Below, one piece after another: positions 1 to 11,879 of a stretch of 64,000 bases of DNA (the first letter of the stretch is position 1; every line of letters begins with the position of its first letter). The position numbers were made by a program, and so were the translations under genes. The notes under the pieces are model-generated. The model ran no database searches and was not told the origin of the DNA. It worked only from the letters and a program-made list of their open reading frames with translations. Source of the DNA: Halisarca cf. caerulea (taxonomy: Eukaryota; Porifera; Demospongiae; Chondrillida; Halisarcidae); contig CAUJGJ010000040.1 in assembly GCA_963170055.1 (NCBI GenBank), forward strand, positions 729,401-793,400, read 5' to 3'.

Positions 1-112
1 TTGCAGTATCTGACTAGAATCTAACCACATGGTTCCATGGAATACTTCTTCTCACTATACAATATTGAAGAGATTAGCTCTAGTGCCAATATTACACACG
101 GACATTCCAAAA

Positions 113-318
113 CAAGCGATTCGAGTTTAAAAAACTCGTGGGCCGCCCACGGTCCTGGAAACTCGAATCGCTTGGAAATCATCTTCGAAGAACTCTTCTG
201 GTCGAAAAGACTCTTCACTGATTAAATCAGAAGCGAACGAATGAATTTTACCGAAATATAGGCAAAAGATTACGTACAGACTTCGCGTCTGCCATGTTGT
301 TGACATATATTATATATA

Positions 319-377
<59 letters not shown>

Positions 378-451
378 CATCGTCCCGGGCGTTCCGGGCA
401 CTTCCGGTGAAAGTAAAAACAATATAGAGCCGCCTTCTGGCGGCCCAAAAA
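113..451 (+). repeat. Hairpin-ended non-autonomous element, HINE/Helentron-like, copy 1
   Basis: One end is a long imperfect palindrome opening with CAAGCGATTCGAGTTT and closing with AAACTCGAATCGCTTG around a GC-rich loop (113-176). The other end (about 410-451) is a second hairpin, GCCGCC..GGCGGC, next to TATTGTTTTTAC. A pure TA microsatellite (304-371) sits in the middle. The same layout recurs at 15023-15319 and, reversed, at 60406-60658. Hairpins at both ends, no long TIR and an internal microsatellite match what is known of Helentron-derived HINE/DINE-1 elements. That class assignment is inference. Confidence 0.6.
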
Positions 452-799
452 ACATGTCACTGGTATTCCGAGGTTTCATCCCAACAAGCACAATGATTTT
501 ATGCAAAGTTTATCTTTTGTGTTATTGCCCTCATCATACATGATGGTAAATAGACCTTCCTGGCATTGCTCAATTACGGATTTGCAAAATGCAGATATAG
601 TGCACCTTTCATAATGCAGGTTGTTTCATTTTCAGCTGAACTGAAACTCCTAGCAATTTTGCTGTCTAATAGCAATTATCAAAAGGTGTGCAAAATTTGT
701 CTTTTTGCACATATCTTTTTCTTATATAGGTAATTTTCGAATGTTTTGTTAAGTTTCAGTGCAATACATTCAAATTTGAGCGAGTTATAGGACTTTTAT

Positions 800-1080
800 C
801 TTGATCACTTCTGTACAATCTGCCATTTTCTCCGCATATCTAAATTTGCAGTCAATGACATAATCACTGCCTGTATAGAAGAACAATGAAAAAGACCTGC
901 AAGTGATGAATGCCGTATTCTAACAGTATACATACTAACGGAAATGGAACTATAAACTCTCGTAGCTCAAAAGTAAAGTATACGCGATAGTGGAATAAAT
1001 TTAGACGTAAGTCCAAAATGGAACTTGCGATGACAGCGCAAGTGGATTCACGCTGTAGTGCGTTCGAAAAGCTACGCCAA
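800..1080 (+). repeat. Dispersed repeat, inverted partner of 63725-63985
   Basis: This stretch is the reverse-complement relative of the last 260 bases of the window. Shared blocks include the segment with GCCATTTTCTCC, the segment AGTATACATACTAACGGAAA and the segment GCGCAAGTGGATTCACG. No coding capacity is visible, and I cannot name the family. Confidence 0.6.
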
Positions 1081-1609
1081 ACGCTTAACGGATACTGCCA
1101 ACAGCTCAATGGATACTTCCAATTCTTCAGAGCTTGTTGGTCCAGCTCAACCACTCATTGCCAGCAATTCTCGGTGCTCCAGGAATAGTACGTGACATGC
1201 CCATCCTCAAATTCAAGGCTCTGTTGTCTGCATTCCATCTTTAATGACAACAGCACTGCCAAATGAGGTGAGCCAGAATACAACAAGGTACATTAAGTCG
1301 GACCGTACTTGAGTAGGCTCAAATGCGATTTCCTGGAACAATACCATCCTAGCATGCAAAAGTCAATTGATGAAGCAATGGCAGGATTCAAGGGTCATCT
1401 ATCTATGAAACAGTTCATGCCGATGAAACCCATGAAGAGGGGGGTATAAGGTGTGGCACAGGTGTGATGCCAAAACAGGTTTCATGTGTAATTTTAATGA
1501 ATACTGTGAAGCCAAGGACTACCAGAGCACGGATTTGGAACAAAGATGGTATTGGAGCTTGCGAAATCACTGTTTGGGAAGGGATAGCACCTTTATCTTG
1601 ACAATGTTT

Positions 1610-1957
1610 AGGGGCTGCCGCAGGCATAGTAGTTTCATTACGAATTCCGGAAGTGTAATGCTCTATTCAGGAAGTACTCAGTAGGTAAATAAAAATGGCT
1701 GCTGAAAGAAAAGAAGACTTTAAGATAATTCGCTACATTTTGGCAAAGTTTCAGGTACGGTTTTATGCGTCAGGGTAAAACCGTGGCTGAAACTGCCAAA
1801 ATGCAGTGAATTTTCTTCAAAATTGCAACGAAAGTGAAAAACACAAAGTTGTGGGATAAACTTCTTCGTAAACCTGATACCATTGTTGCAGACATAAACC
1901 GTTGTATTTGCAAGTAATTTGGGGCTCCACGTTTTTTCCCCCCAAATTACTTGTTTC
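1610..1957 (+). repeat. Hairpin-ended element, HINE-like, diverged copy
   Basis: It begins with AGGGGCTGCCGCAGGCA and a CCGGAAGTGTAATG segment, and ends with a palindrome (GCAAGTAATTTGGGG..CCCCAAATTACTTG) at about 1910-1955. The order of parts and the length of about 347 bases match the other hairpin-ended copies at 9975-10315 and 13352-13703. This copy has no TA microsatellite. Confidence 0.45.
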
Positions 1958-2400
1958 AGTTCCATTGATCTAGCTAACATGTTGTCAGCTCAACAAACTG
2001 ATGATTGCTACAGCAAGGATTAACAGGAAGAAGTATTCTCAAGAGTTACGGAAGAAAACCTTGTCATATCGAGAGTCAAAGCATCACAGTGTTGGTCTTG
2101 TATATAGATTGCTTTGTAGTGCAGAACAAGAAGCAGGTCCATTTTAATATATCTAATATCAGATCCCCAGAAGATTACCATGCATTGTAAGACGGAAGAA
2201 CAAGGATGGGAGCACTATAGACATACTCTGTGTAGCTTGTATTCTTGCTGTCATATAATATATTTTAGCCAAATATTATCTGTATTGTATAAACTTTATG
2301 AATATGAACTTTTTAGCACTTAATTAATATCCACTATTGTGGATGGTGAACACGAGTGAACTGTTTTGCGCGTCCTTGGAAAGTAATAAGGGTTAAATAG

Positions 2401-4080
2401 TGTGTATTTAGGCATTAGGAGAAACACATGGGCATTAAATTGTTAAACACTTGCAAGATATTATCTAATATATTAGTTACTGCATGGGGTACATATTATG
2501 AGTGGCCTCGGAAGATTAAACAGAAATTCTCACATGTGTATCTCTGTATATAAATTTCACCAAATATGTAGATAGTACATATCATATATCATCATAGGTA
2601 TGACGCCGAAACAAAATGGCCACCCATACATTAGAGCCTAACGTATTTGCACCAAAACTCACTTCTTGTACGTTCTGGAGCTCCAAAAAACCCATATTCT
2701 ATCGTTTTGCTGGATTGTAGCTAGATAGAAGTCTTTAACAGGCCACTAAATGCCCTACTTTTGCTGAAAATCGGAAAGTTTACATAGCGTAAAAGGTCAC
2801 CGTTTAGGCTTCTTCTTCATAATAATATAATTGTATTCTTATTATTATTATTCACGCCTTTTAGTTCAAACAAGATAGCAACTGCTAGGAGGGACATAGC
2901 GACCAAATTTTACCCCCATTCTAACTCATTACTTTGCACGGGGTGCTTCTTTGATATTTAGAAGGAATTTGTTCTGGGGCAAGCAGATTTTCTGGACTTG
3001 ACTGCAAAATTGGCTGTGTCCGCCATTTTATAAATGGCCGACTCATATCTGGATGGTCCCTTGTGATATCTTTTGCTAGCTTATACAAACAGGTTGAGGG
3101 ATGTAGGGAATTAACCCATCTAGCCCTTTACCCAGTCAAGCTCTGTACTTGTCTAGCCCCATGTATGCCTTGCACTATGTCAGTCCTAGACCTATGCATA
3201 GTCCATCCTCATGCCCGTCTAGCCCAATGTATACCTAACCCTCTGTATATCTATACATATGCCTGTTCAGCCCTATGTAACAAACAACTCTGCCTTGTTC
3301 CAGTGATTTTTGACAATTTTTAATCCCTACATCTTTTATCCATGATTATCATAGTATTCTTATTACTGGCAATGTAATATTTTGTTCATGTTTAAATTTT
3401 GTTTATATAGAAGCACTGCATGATACATAGTGCAATTAGCCATGAATTTAGTATTAGTATTCAATAATATAATTAATGGCAACTCTGTATGGCCTATTCT
3501 ATAGTGCTAAAGCTACTAAAGGAGTTCTTCCACTAAATTTGGTTCCAGCTGCTGATGGTGTTACTCATATGGTGAGTTGGTGAGTTCAATGCGATGGAAG
3601 CACCATGGGGTATTCTGTGCAGGCGAAAATTGTACTGAAATTAGTGCTATTAAATATAATTTGCTAGCTTCTGATCAGTGTACTCACCTTGTCATCGGAC
3701 TTTTCCCAGCAACATCCCATGGATTCACATTCTTTTTGGGTCGTTCCAACTTTCCCTATCAAAACCAGAGTGAGAGTAGCCATAAATAGTTTAACATGAA
3801 ATGGCTACTTATGGGTCAGATAAAAATCAGATCTGGTAGTATATATACTGTGTATTATATATAATACTCTTAGTATTATGTATATCAGTATTATAAATGG
3901 CATTGAATTTCGGGAATGCAATGTGGAGATAGCTACCACCCTCGATCACAGAGGTAAAGGACTTCTGTGCCTTTGCAGGTGAGTTATGTCTGATTTTGGA
4001 TATAACACAAAATGGCCGACACTTCGTAGGCACTAAAATTAACCCCGAGTTTTTGCTTTCTGCAATGGGTAATATTGACA
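2401..4080. repeat. Duplicated 3' flank and last exons of trefoil gene (pair of 22694-23890)
   Basis: Apart from the insertion at 2598-3347, this block aligns with 22694-23890 across non-coding and coding sequence. Shared non-coding stretches include the one with GGAAGATTAAACAGAAATTCTCA and the one after the last exon with GGCCTATTCTATAGTGCTAAAGC. It marks the boundary of the segmental duplication that produced the trefoil copies. Confidence 0.7.
2598..3347. mobile_element. 750-bp insertion with 7-bp target duplication (ATCATAG)
   Basis: The 3' flanks of trefoil copies 1 and 2 are homologous (2401-2597 plus 3355 onward against 22694-22925). Copy 2 runs straight through where copy 1 has an extra 750 bases. 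The extra block is bounded by ATCATAG at 2591-2597 and 3348-3354. It is composite: its first part resembles 17455-17935, and its second part (from about 3076) has degenerate CTAGCCC-ATG units like those at 22343-22690 and 55150-55440. No ORF of note. Confidence 0.55.
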
Positions 4081-7000
4081 TGAACCTACTATTCTACATT
4101 ACAAACATATTGACATGATGACGTTTTCTGTCATCACAGTTGCTCTGTCAAAAGCTGGCTTGTGACCTTACTCAATGTTCATCAGAATTTTTGTCCTCGG
4201 CTGGGTGCTATGTGAGGGAACAAGCTGGAGCAGTTTCTTGGTGCCAACTTGGAGCCATTTGAAACATACAACTTATCCATGTGGGTGAAGAGAGCTTCTG
4301 TTCCTGTCCCAAGTTACAGGAGCTTGAATGTTGGCATTTGAGGGCCAATTGATCAGATCTCAGCTTTGGAAAGGAATGGTCAACTCACCCGCATGGCAGA
4401 GTTAGGAAATGTTTTGTAATAGCGATTTATGTGAAAAAATAGTCCGTTCCTCCATGTAGCACCCAAAGCGTTTCGCTTTTTAGTAGGGGTTAGGAAAACC
4501 TTAGTAGCTTCTTCGCAATTAAAGAAAGCTTTCCAAATAGGTATCATTCAAACGTTTATGAGTCTACCTACATCTTAATCCCTTGTTTGACACTCTGTAT
4601 TTACTACAAGTTGAGAACAGAAGCGTTAGAAAAGACCGAAATGTTCACACCTCCAAATTAGCGTGGACATGTCCCACATGTGCTTTGTTTATTTTTTGTT
4701 TTGTACACTTTATCTGTTTTTCTTTTTGTTTACTGGATGCCAATGGCTAAAGGCTCCCCAGTCAAAATATGATACCCTGATACTCTGAGTATAGTAGCAT
4801 GCTGTGTAATATATATTGCAAGTTGGTTGCAAGTTCCATTATTTTGCATTAAAATTGTTATCACACTAGGGTTAGGGTTAGGGTTAGGGTTAAAATTCAG
4901 CTTTAGTCAAAAAGGCAGAGTTCTAAATGACGGCAAAGTGCTATGATTTTTACCTAGAAAGGTACCTAGGATCTGTATCTAACTTTTCAACGTGGTTGAT
5001 TTTGATATAGTTCTTTATTTGTGAACAATTGTGAACCAAGCTTAATAGTCACGCAATCTGCACATGATCAAAGCTTGATAATTAGATGTAAATTGATTAC
5101 ATTGTGTGAAGCCACAGAAATGCCCCTTACTGCTTGGTGTGCACATAACCTAACTGCGTATCCAGTGCACAAGGGCACATTCACTTGCTTCTACACCACG
5201 TATTGTATGCACTCACCACAGTCTGTTTTCACACCAACAGAGTCGCATGATTCCGCCACCTTCCCGGACTTGAAACAATATGGCTGACCCTAAGTTAATG
5301 AAATTTAAAAATAACAATGTGATATCTAGGTCACTGCAAACAACCATGATAGTGCAGTTTGTACAGCTTACTGGTGTTTCTTCCCAACAACAGTCATATT
5401 CGTTACATTCGGCTTCCTTGATTCCGAGGTAACCTTTTGAATACATATGAAATATTGTGCTAATGTTAATGGTGCTTCTAACATTGATGTAACATGCAAT
5501 GACGCATTAGAGAATAAACTAATAATATTGGTCATAATTATTATAATAGTAATCATAACTTTAGCCACAAATATTGGCAAAGTCAATACATTATACAAAA
5601 TTCTACTACAAAAGGTTTGCTGCAGTGAGAAAAGCCGTATTAATGCATAATGAAGAATATAGTGGTGTATCTCTGAAGTAGGAGGAGAAAAGTATCACTC
5701 ACCGCATTGAGTTCTTGGGATGTTGTACAAAAAGCAAAAAGTTTCATCATCATAGAAACACCATGGAACATTCTTGAAGAGAGAAAAACCTGACATAACA
5801 GTACTACAGTTCATTATACCAAGCACTGTACAAATATTTGCTGTGAGTTCTTGAGTATGCAAACTTAACCCTTCATAGTGGGACATGAGCGCTCACAAAA
5901 AACGTGTTGTTTGTGGACGAGCCACTATTGTGGCTCAACGTGTGGCTGTGGGATATAAGTGGATCTTAAGGAAACTGTTCTGTACTTGTGTGGGGTTATC
6001 TGATACTATATATGTGGGATCATGGGGATGTGAACGTGCGTAATGAAATGCATCTGATACTGTTCCTGTATCAATTACAACAGATTCATCAAATTCTGCT
6101 TGTGCTAAGTCAAGAAAATCAAAAGGAAAGTCTTCATCTGCATCTTGCCCATGTTCTCTTCCTTCACCTTAAGACTCAGAGTCTTTCCAGTCATTGACAC
6201 CTCACAGGTGTGTCATGTGCACATGTGAGCAGAAGTCAAAATCGCCGCCCTAAAGTCGGCAGAAATTACCCCCATTATTCTTCCATATAGTTTACTTATG
6301 TAGTATATACAAAAAGCATACAGAACATTAATTCAACTATTTAATGCTACAATAGTTGAATTCACTTTGTTGTCTGAGCTTCGCGAAGCCAAAAAAGCGA
6401 CCATAGATTTTTTGGCACGATTTTTTGCATACAAGTTATCGACGGAAGACCACCTTAGTGGCTCCAGCCTTGCTACCCAACTTTAATCCGTTTTATACTC
6501 CCACAACTACACCAGAAGACTTTAAATCATCTATAACACTTTCTCAATCCTTTTATGGCAAAATTATTCACACGAAGAGAAAATCGTGCACCTTCAATTC
6601 TTCTGTATCTAGGAGTGGCCATTTTATTTTGTGGTTAGCTCCGCAAAGTTATGTAAATCGATCGTATACGTGCGTTTTTGTACAAACCATTGAGCCTTTT
6701 ATACTAATCCCTAGAGATTGTATTAGAACAAAACTAGGCTTCAAGAATACACTCGCAATAGGCTATCTATTGATATAAATTTCTGGTCGGTCGCTGCAAT
6801 AAATTTTGATAATCACTGTCTAAAGCCACTGTTATTTTAAGAGCCACATAAGTGGTCTTCCATCAATAAGGGGTTAAAATTAGGTTTAGTGCAAAACTTG
6901 GTTGTGTAAACCATCATTTCGAGCAGCCATACTTTGTTAAGAGCCTTTCAACAACAATATTTAAATTTTCACCATTGGAGAACTTACCATTCCTTTTTGT

Positions 7001-10000
7001 TCCTGAGATGTCCACCAAAATGTTGTTTTTCATCCAAATTTAAACCACAAACTTGTGCACATGTCGGAAATGGGGCATGCTAACAAAATCTCCAACAGTG
7101 AACATGTAGATTTACCTATCATCATCTAACTCCCACAACATGGCTCCTCTACACAACCGCTCAGATGACCAGATTTCCGTTTTGAAAACACTTCATGTGC
7201 AGACTAATACACGATATTCGATATAATATTCTTCTGGTTGTGAGAAAGAAGGCATATAATATTATCCTTCAGGCTACCCATACGGCATACGTGTGACCAA
7301 CTTGTGCACATCAGTGAAATGTGTTATTATTATTCAATTAAATTCCTTTGCAAACCACACAACGCCCATCGATTTCCGGAAAAGGGCATGTTATACCTGC
7401 GCTATTGCCATTAGTTGTCGTAACACTTCACTGGGGTTCATTCCTCTGTAGTTATGTGCTGCCATGGTGTGGTTAGAAGTATGAATATGGATATTATCAT
7501 GAATCAATGTTGTTCTGAGAAAATTGAGATGATACGTATGATTACTTCTTCACTATTAGTCTACAATATGCAAATACACAAATAACTCTGCATACCGAGA
7601 AACAAGTCCCAGATCAGTGCTGAATAGAAGTAAGCAGTGATTAGAGCTGAAGTATATGTCTTAGGGCAAAGCCGTGCAGATGCATGTGAACAAGGCTTCC
7701 AAGATCAGTTTCGATATTTATGTACTCCGAAGAGAAATTGAAGTAACAACTTGCAAACACTATCAGATAACAGATGAAACAGTTTCAATCACTTTGACGA
7801 GTTTTTGAATGAAAAACAGAAGCATAACAAGCAAGGCAAAGAATAGAAATATATCGCGCCAAAAATGTCCTTATGGACAGTAACAGTCTAGCGAAAACTA
7901 CTAACGCTGAGGCAATAAGGTTAATCAAGGGCTTTAATCGAACATAGAGTATATCCAACACACTAAGAAAGATTCTTGTAGCTGTGGACTTCTTGACGTT
8001 AAATTTCAGACAAGAGTCATTCAGAGATGAATCTTGGCAAATACAGACTAAAACAAGGACCATCTGCTGAAATATATTCAAGGCGCTTGCGCTGGTGTAA
8101 GGAATATGGGGCTCCATGAAGTTAAAAAGAGCTGATAATGTATCAACATCAGGAAGGCCTGTGAAATCCTTCACAGTGTCATCATTCTTGAAAAAGTCTT
8201 TATTAATAATATTGTAGATATAGCTGAGGTCTCTATTAGCTCCATGTTTTCTACCATTAGCCTTTGGAGTTCTTCCTGCATGGCTGAAATGGTGGTTCCG
8301 GAGAGGTCTGTTTGAGTGAAAGTGCCACTGGGAAACTGGGCTGCTGGAAAGCTTGAGTCACCTGTACTATCCATAGCGTCTGTGTGACTCCTCTTTCTTC
8401 TTGTCAGTAATCTATCATTTCAATCAGAGGAACTTACTATGCCCAATGATCAATGTTGGTACCCATTCAGGATCTGTGAACTTGAACAGTACATCTGGTT
8501 TACCTGGGATATGATGCAAATAATCACTTAGATAGATTGAAACAAAATGGGCCTATTTAGCTAAGAGTGCAACACAAGGAGCCAAAAACGTATCACATGT
8601 ACGTGGCAGCATGGGCCAGTGGGATAGAAGTATACATGTCCATACCATGGACACTCTAAACTATGATTGTAACTGGGACTGGAATCATTTATTATTGTGG
8701 ATTGCAATGTGTTATGATAACACATACTTTGTGTTTAAATTATTGCGCGACGTCACATCCTCTATGACCATGATTGTTATCACTTTTTTGAAGAAGACTT
8801 GCGTTATAACTTTATATCATCTAAAACAAACCAAAACAGCTTCCCAAACTAAGCGTCATACAGCATATATATTCAAATAGATGCCACAGCTACTATTATA
8901 TTCAAGTCCCGAGTAGTGCGGTGTCTGGGCCAGGACAAGCCAAGTGAAAGAAATGTTCTGCTCAGTCAGCGTTGTGTGCAGGCTGTACTCCATTCTTGGG
9001 AGAGATCCTGACTGCTATCCCAGAATCTGAAAGCAACCCCAACAGGCACATTGTGTGTGTTAAGAAAGGGACAAAAATCGTTGGTCACGTTTCTTCACCA
9101 GGAGTCTTTCTAGCTCTTCTCTTTGCTTCTTCCACACTCGAATTCTCCTCTCATCATCACCATGTATCCGTGTAGTCGTTCTTTTGGAATGCAGCAAGCC
9201 CTAGTCAAGAACCTTCAGCCTAAACACTGCATCGAATATTTTTTGTGTATAGTCAAAAAGCCATTTCATGGATGAGCGGTGTTTATTCGAGGGTGGCTAC
9301 AATGTACCTTCACTCACCATCTAGCGCGGTATCAATTCGAGGGCGGCCACTAAATGGTGTGCGGCGTCCATTCAAATAAATACAGTATATCTCTCACTAA
9401 AGTATGGCCAAAATCAAGAACACATGTGATTGGTTCTATCGTAGACACCTTAAGCATGATAGGGCCATGCAAAATCAACCAAAATTGGTTTAGATATTAC
9501 ATTTTGGACACAATTACCAAAGTGCTATACTGCAGACGACTTTGAATTAGTCTTCAGCACATCTTCAGATTACCATGCGTGCACTCGTCCATGTTTGAAG
9601 TCTCAAATCCTTCACAGTAAAAAGTTATGACAAATTTTTACCCCAAACAACATTATCTCACTGTGGCCACTGTATCTTTGTCAGGTTTCACCCGATTGAT
9701 TCCTTTATTCCCTCAAATTGTAGTTAATGTATTGCTGTGTGCACTGTACCGACATATTTACCTCAGGATACTACTGTTTTTGTGGTATACGGCATTATTT
9801 GGCTTACAAAATCCTTAGTGGAGAAAACGATTCAAAGATACTGTCGGCAAAAACCTACATAATTTGCTTGATTTGTTCAGAAGCAATCGAAAAGCTCTTT
9901 AATGTAATTTTCAGAAGTCGAAGTAGCTAAAATCACTGTTTTCTCATTTATGCCACCTCCATTTTGCCATTTTTAGGGGTTGCCGCAGGCCAGCCCCTAT

Positions 10001-10036
10001 AATATTGTTTTCATTTGGACTTCCAGTGTAACGCTC

Positions 10037-10074
<38 letters not shown>

Positions 10075-11853
10075 CATATATATATATAATATGGATCTGA
10101 GGCAAAGTCTTATAATAGAGAAATTATATAATAGTAATAGAGAAGAATGAATTTATAAAGGAATGAGTTATAAGAATTGTTTTGAAAACAATCGTCTAGT
10201 TACAAATAAGCAGTATGTTCAATGACTATTCAGCTATGCACTTACCCTTCAATGCGTTACAAGTGATTTGAATGCGTGGGGCGGCAGCCCACGAGTTTTT
10301 AACTCAAATCACTTGTTCACCGGAAGTCTTAATAGTCAAGTTACAATTTTCATGATTCCAGTCCCAGTTACGTAGTTTAGAGTGTCTGTGTCCATACTAT
10401 ATAATATCCTAGGAATCTCTGAAGTAATGTATAGCTCTTGTATCACATGTAGGTTGGATCTTTTATTGTTAGACACATGTGCTCACCTTTGACAAAGTGG
10501 TGTGAACAGACAAGAATGTTTGAGAGGGTGCTGGACTTAAAATCCTGTCCAATGTTCCCCAGCCAGGTCCTTTGTCTTCTCTTAGCAAGCTATTTAGTAC
10601 GTTTGCACTGCTTTGAAATAACAGAAAGAAGTCGAAAGAAGGACTTTCTTGTCTTGGTTGCCACAAATACTACAGCCAAACACTGCACAAAAGTTGACCA
10701 TCGCTCCAAGCAAAGGTAAAATAATACTCCACATGGAGGGACTTGTCCTCCAATATGGCTGATGGGCGATTGGTGACGTCACGTGGGAACCCTTTATAAC
10801 TGTACAGCTGAATACTCATTGAACTTCCATGCGGTAGCATTAACTATACCTTTCCAAAGTCGAGTTCTGCAAATTGACCCTCAAAAGTCAAAATTCAAGC
10901 ACTAAATACTTGGAACTGGAAGATGAGTTCTCTTGCTGCCACATGGAAAGTTGCATACTACTAATGGCTTGAATTTGGCACCAAGAAACTGTCCCCAGCT
11001 TGTTCCCTCAAGTAACACCCAGCCAAAAACTGAAAATCTGAAGAATATCCAGTTAGATTGCAAGCCAGCATGTGACAGAGCATCCGTGACAACAGGTAAT
11101 GTCACTAAACATGGATTCAGTATTTGTATATGCTTGAACATTAGCTTGGACCATGAGATAAGTGCGTGACCAATAATCTATTAATCTATTGGTACAAAAT
11201 AATGACCTTTTATCAACTATGCAAACTGAGATTTAGTTATCATACAAATCTGGACATGTCCCACATGCGCACCTAGAAAAAAAAGTGTTTTTCTGCCCTT
11301 TACATCATCCAAGCACACAATCAGAGTAAACCTCTGTAGGCTATATACACCATGTTAGCAAGAGCGAAAAAGGGATTTTCCTGTTTTAATTCACTTTCAA
11401 ATGATAACAGTGTTAACTGTGAAAATTGCATGACCTTGCATACTTTAACAGACAGGCTACACCTGTTAAGTTCTCATTGTAGACACAAGCAGTTCAGTGG
11501 TACAGATATTCCTATACCTCTTCATCTTCATTCCAGCAGCATCCTCTGTCGAATGTGCACTTGCTTTCTGAGATCCCATAATACCCTGTTAAGAATAGAA
11601 TATGTACTAAACAATGAGTATATAGGGGAATAATGGGGAAAATTATATAATATATGATGCCTTGTATTGATGCACAGATGTCCCAATTCACATGTACAAT
11701 TTTTGATGCTGTGCAAACGGTTTTCTCTCCAGCCAATGACACCACAACAAATTTCATCATCTCACCACAATCCACTCTGACTTTGGGATTACATCCTGGA
11801 TTCGCAAAACATAATCCAACAAGAGGAAGAATTATGGCAACAAAGATATACAT
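3561..11853 (-). CDS. Secreted protein with three P-type (trefoil) domains, copy 1 (7 exons)
   Basis: Exons on the minus strand, in order: 11853-11766, 11585-11518, 5772-5703, 5433-5372, 5283-5217, 3749-3688, 3614-3561. All have GT/AG boundaries and matching phases, giving 471 nt, or 156 residues plus stop. The protein opens with a signal peptide (MYIFVAIILPLVGLCFA). Three six-cysteine trefoil domains follow, each split over three exons. Their CC-W cores are RGCCWNEDEE, EYDCCWEETP and [11 protein letters not shown], and each domain ends PWCF or PYCF. Trefoil domains are compact disulfide modules of secreted mucosal or defence proteins, so an extracellular role is likely; the ligand is unknown. 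I chose the ATG before YIFVA because upstream in-frame codons are not conserved in the paralogue. The second intron (5.7 kb) is filled with repeats. The gene is a paralogue of 52498-59615. Confidence 0.85.
4140..4690. repeat. Medium-length interspersed repeat (ACATGTCCCACATG family)
   Basis: It carries the family landmarks: a GGAACAAGCTGGAG..CAGTTTCTTGG block, a GTAGCACCCAAAGCG block, an ACTACAAGTTGAGAACAGAAG block and GGACATGTCCCACATGTG at the end. Relatives lie at 10850-11170, 13110-14090, 15420-15620, 46500-46830, 57690-58130, 58590-59090 and 60220-61010, in both orientations. No ORF is shared, so it is non-autonomous. Class unknown. Confidence 0.65.
4867..4892 (+). repeat. Interstitial telomere-like repeat, four GGGTTA units
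   Basis: Four consecutive copies of the metazoan telomere hexamer (TAGGGT register) sit inside intron 5 of trefoil copy 1. Short CCCTAACCC pieces also occur in each unit of the 488-bp array at 36692-38220. Nothing else here resembles subtelomere. Confidence 0.8.
6437..6868. repeat. Short element with inverted repeats of about 28 bp
   Basis: The left arm 6437-6465 (CGACGGAAGACCACC, then TTAGTGGCTC) is inverted at 6841-6868 (GAGCCACATAAGTGG, then TCTTCCATC). The inside is AT-rich with no domain-bearing ORF. The right arm is followed by GGGGTTAA, and a TTAACCC lies upstream at 5866, so a relation to a TTAA-targeting (piggyBac-like) element is possible but weak. Confidence 0.4.
6930..7090. repeat. 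Repeat, inverted relative of 14700-14870
   Basis: Shared landmarks include TGTGCACATGTCGGAAATGG and the TTGGAGAA..AAATGTTGTTTTTC/ATGCTGTTTCCG segment, inverted between the two sites. No ORF. The stretch from 7100 to 7780 shows nothing I can name. Confidence 0.45.
7785..8374 (-). pseudogene. Decayed fragment of a THAP-DDE (ISL2EU-type) transposase
   Basis: Two minus-strand reading frames in tandem (8374-8171, then 8174-7785) resemble the middle of the intact transposase at 43570-45024. The first matches its STQTEMSG..LVQEN coiled-coil region (here FTQTDLSG..LMVENMEL). The second matches its FFTGLPKF..PFQQFMAVLLKL segment (here DFTGLPDV..IFQQMVLVLVCI). A frameshift separates them near 8172. 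The THAP domain and the catalytic DDE part are missing. It is a fossil of a relative of the nested element, not of that same copy. Confidence 0.6.
8400..9974. other. Intronic DNA with no recognisable feature
   Basis: This lies inside the large second intron of trefoil copy 1. Reading frames are short, lack domain-like composition and are not repeated elsewhere in the window. I see nothing I can support here. Confidence 0.4.
9975..10315 (+). repeat. Hairpin-ended element, HINE-like, subfamily 2
   Basis: It starts with a hairpin AGGGGTTGCCGCAGG..CAGCCCCT next to TATAATATTGTTTTC, and carries a TA microsatellite (10041-10088). It ends with a palindrome (CAAGTGATTTGAATG..AACTCAAATCACTTG). Length and order match 13352-13703. 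Confidence 0.55.
10850..11170 (+). repeat. Medium-length interspersed repeat copy
   Basis: Very similar to 46500-46830: both run from CTTTCCAAAGTC through CTTGGAACTGGAAGATG or an equivalent, a GCACCAAGAAACTGTC block, an AGCATGTGACAGAGC block and CCATGAGATAA-TGCGTGA. Open frames here are chance products of the repeat. Confidence 0.65.
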
Positions 11854-11879
11854 TCTGTTGATGTTTTGAATAATCTGTT

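Noticed and set aside
3063..3323. Cys/Pro/Leu-rich 86-codon ORF
   Set aside because: Translation of the degenerate CTAGCCC-ATG repeat inside the 750-bp insertion.
6425..6778. 117-codon ORF
   Set aside because: Lies inside a short inverted-repeat element and shows no family features.
5866..6877. A piggyBac element: TTAACCC at 5866, GGGGTTAA at 6870 and an acidic minus-strand reading between
   Set aside because: The terminal similarity is short and gapped, and no transposase core is present. A chance match cannot be excluded.
10933..11169. 78- and 84-codon ORFs shared by 10933-11169 and 46569-46823
   Set aside because: The conservation is that of an interspersed repeat; other copies of the family break the frame.
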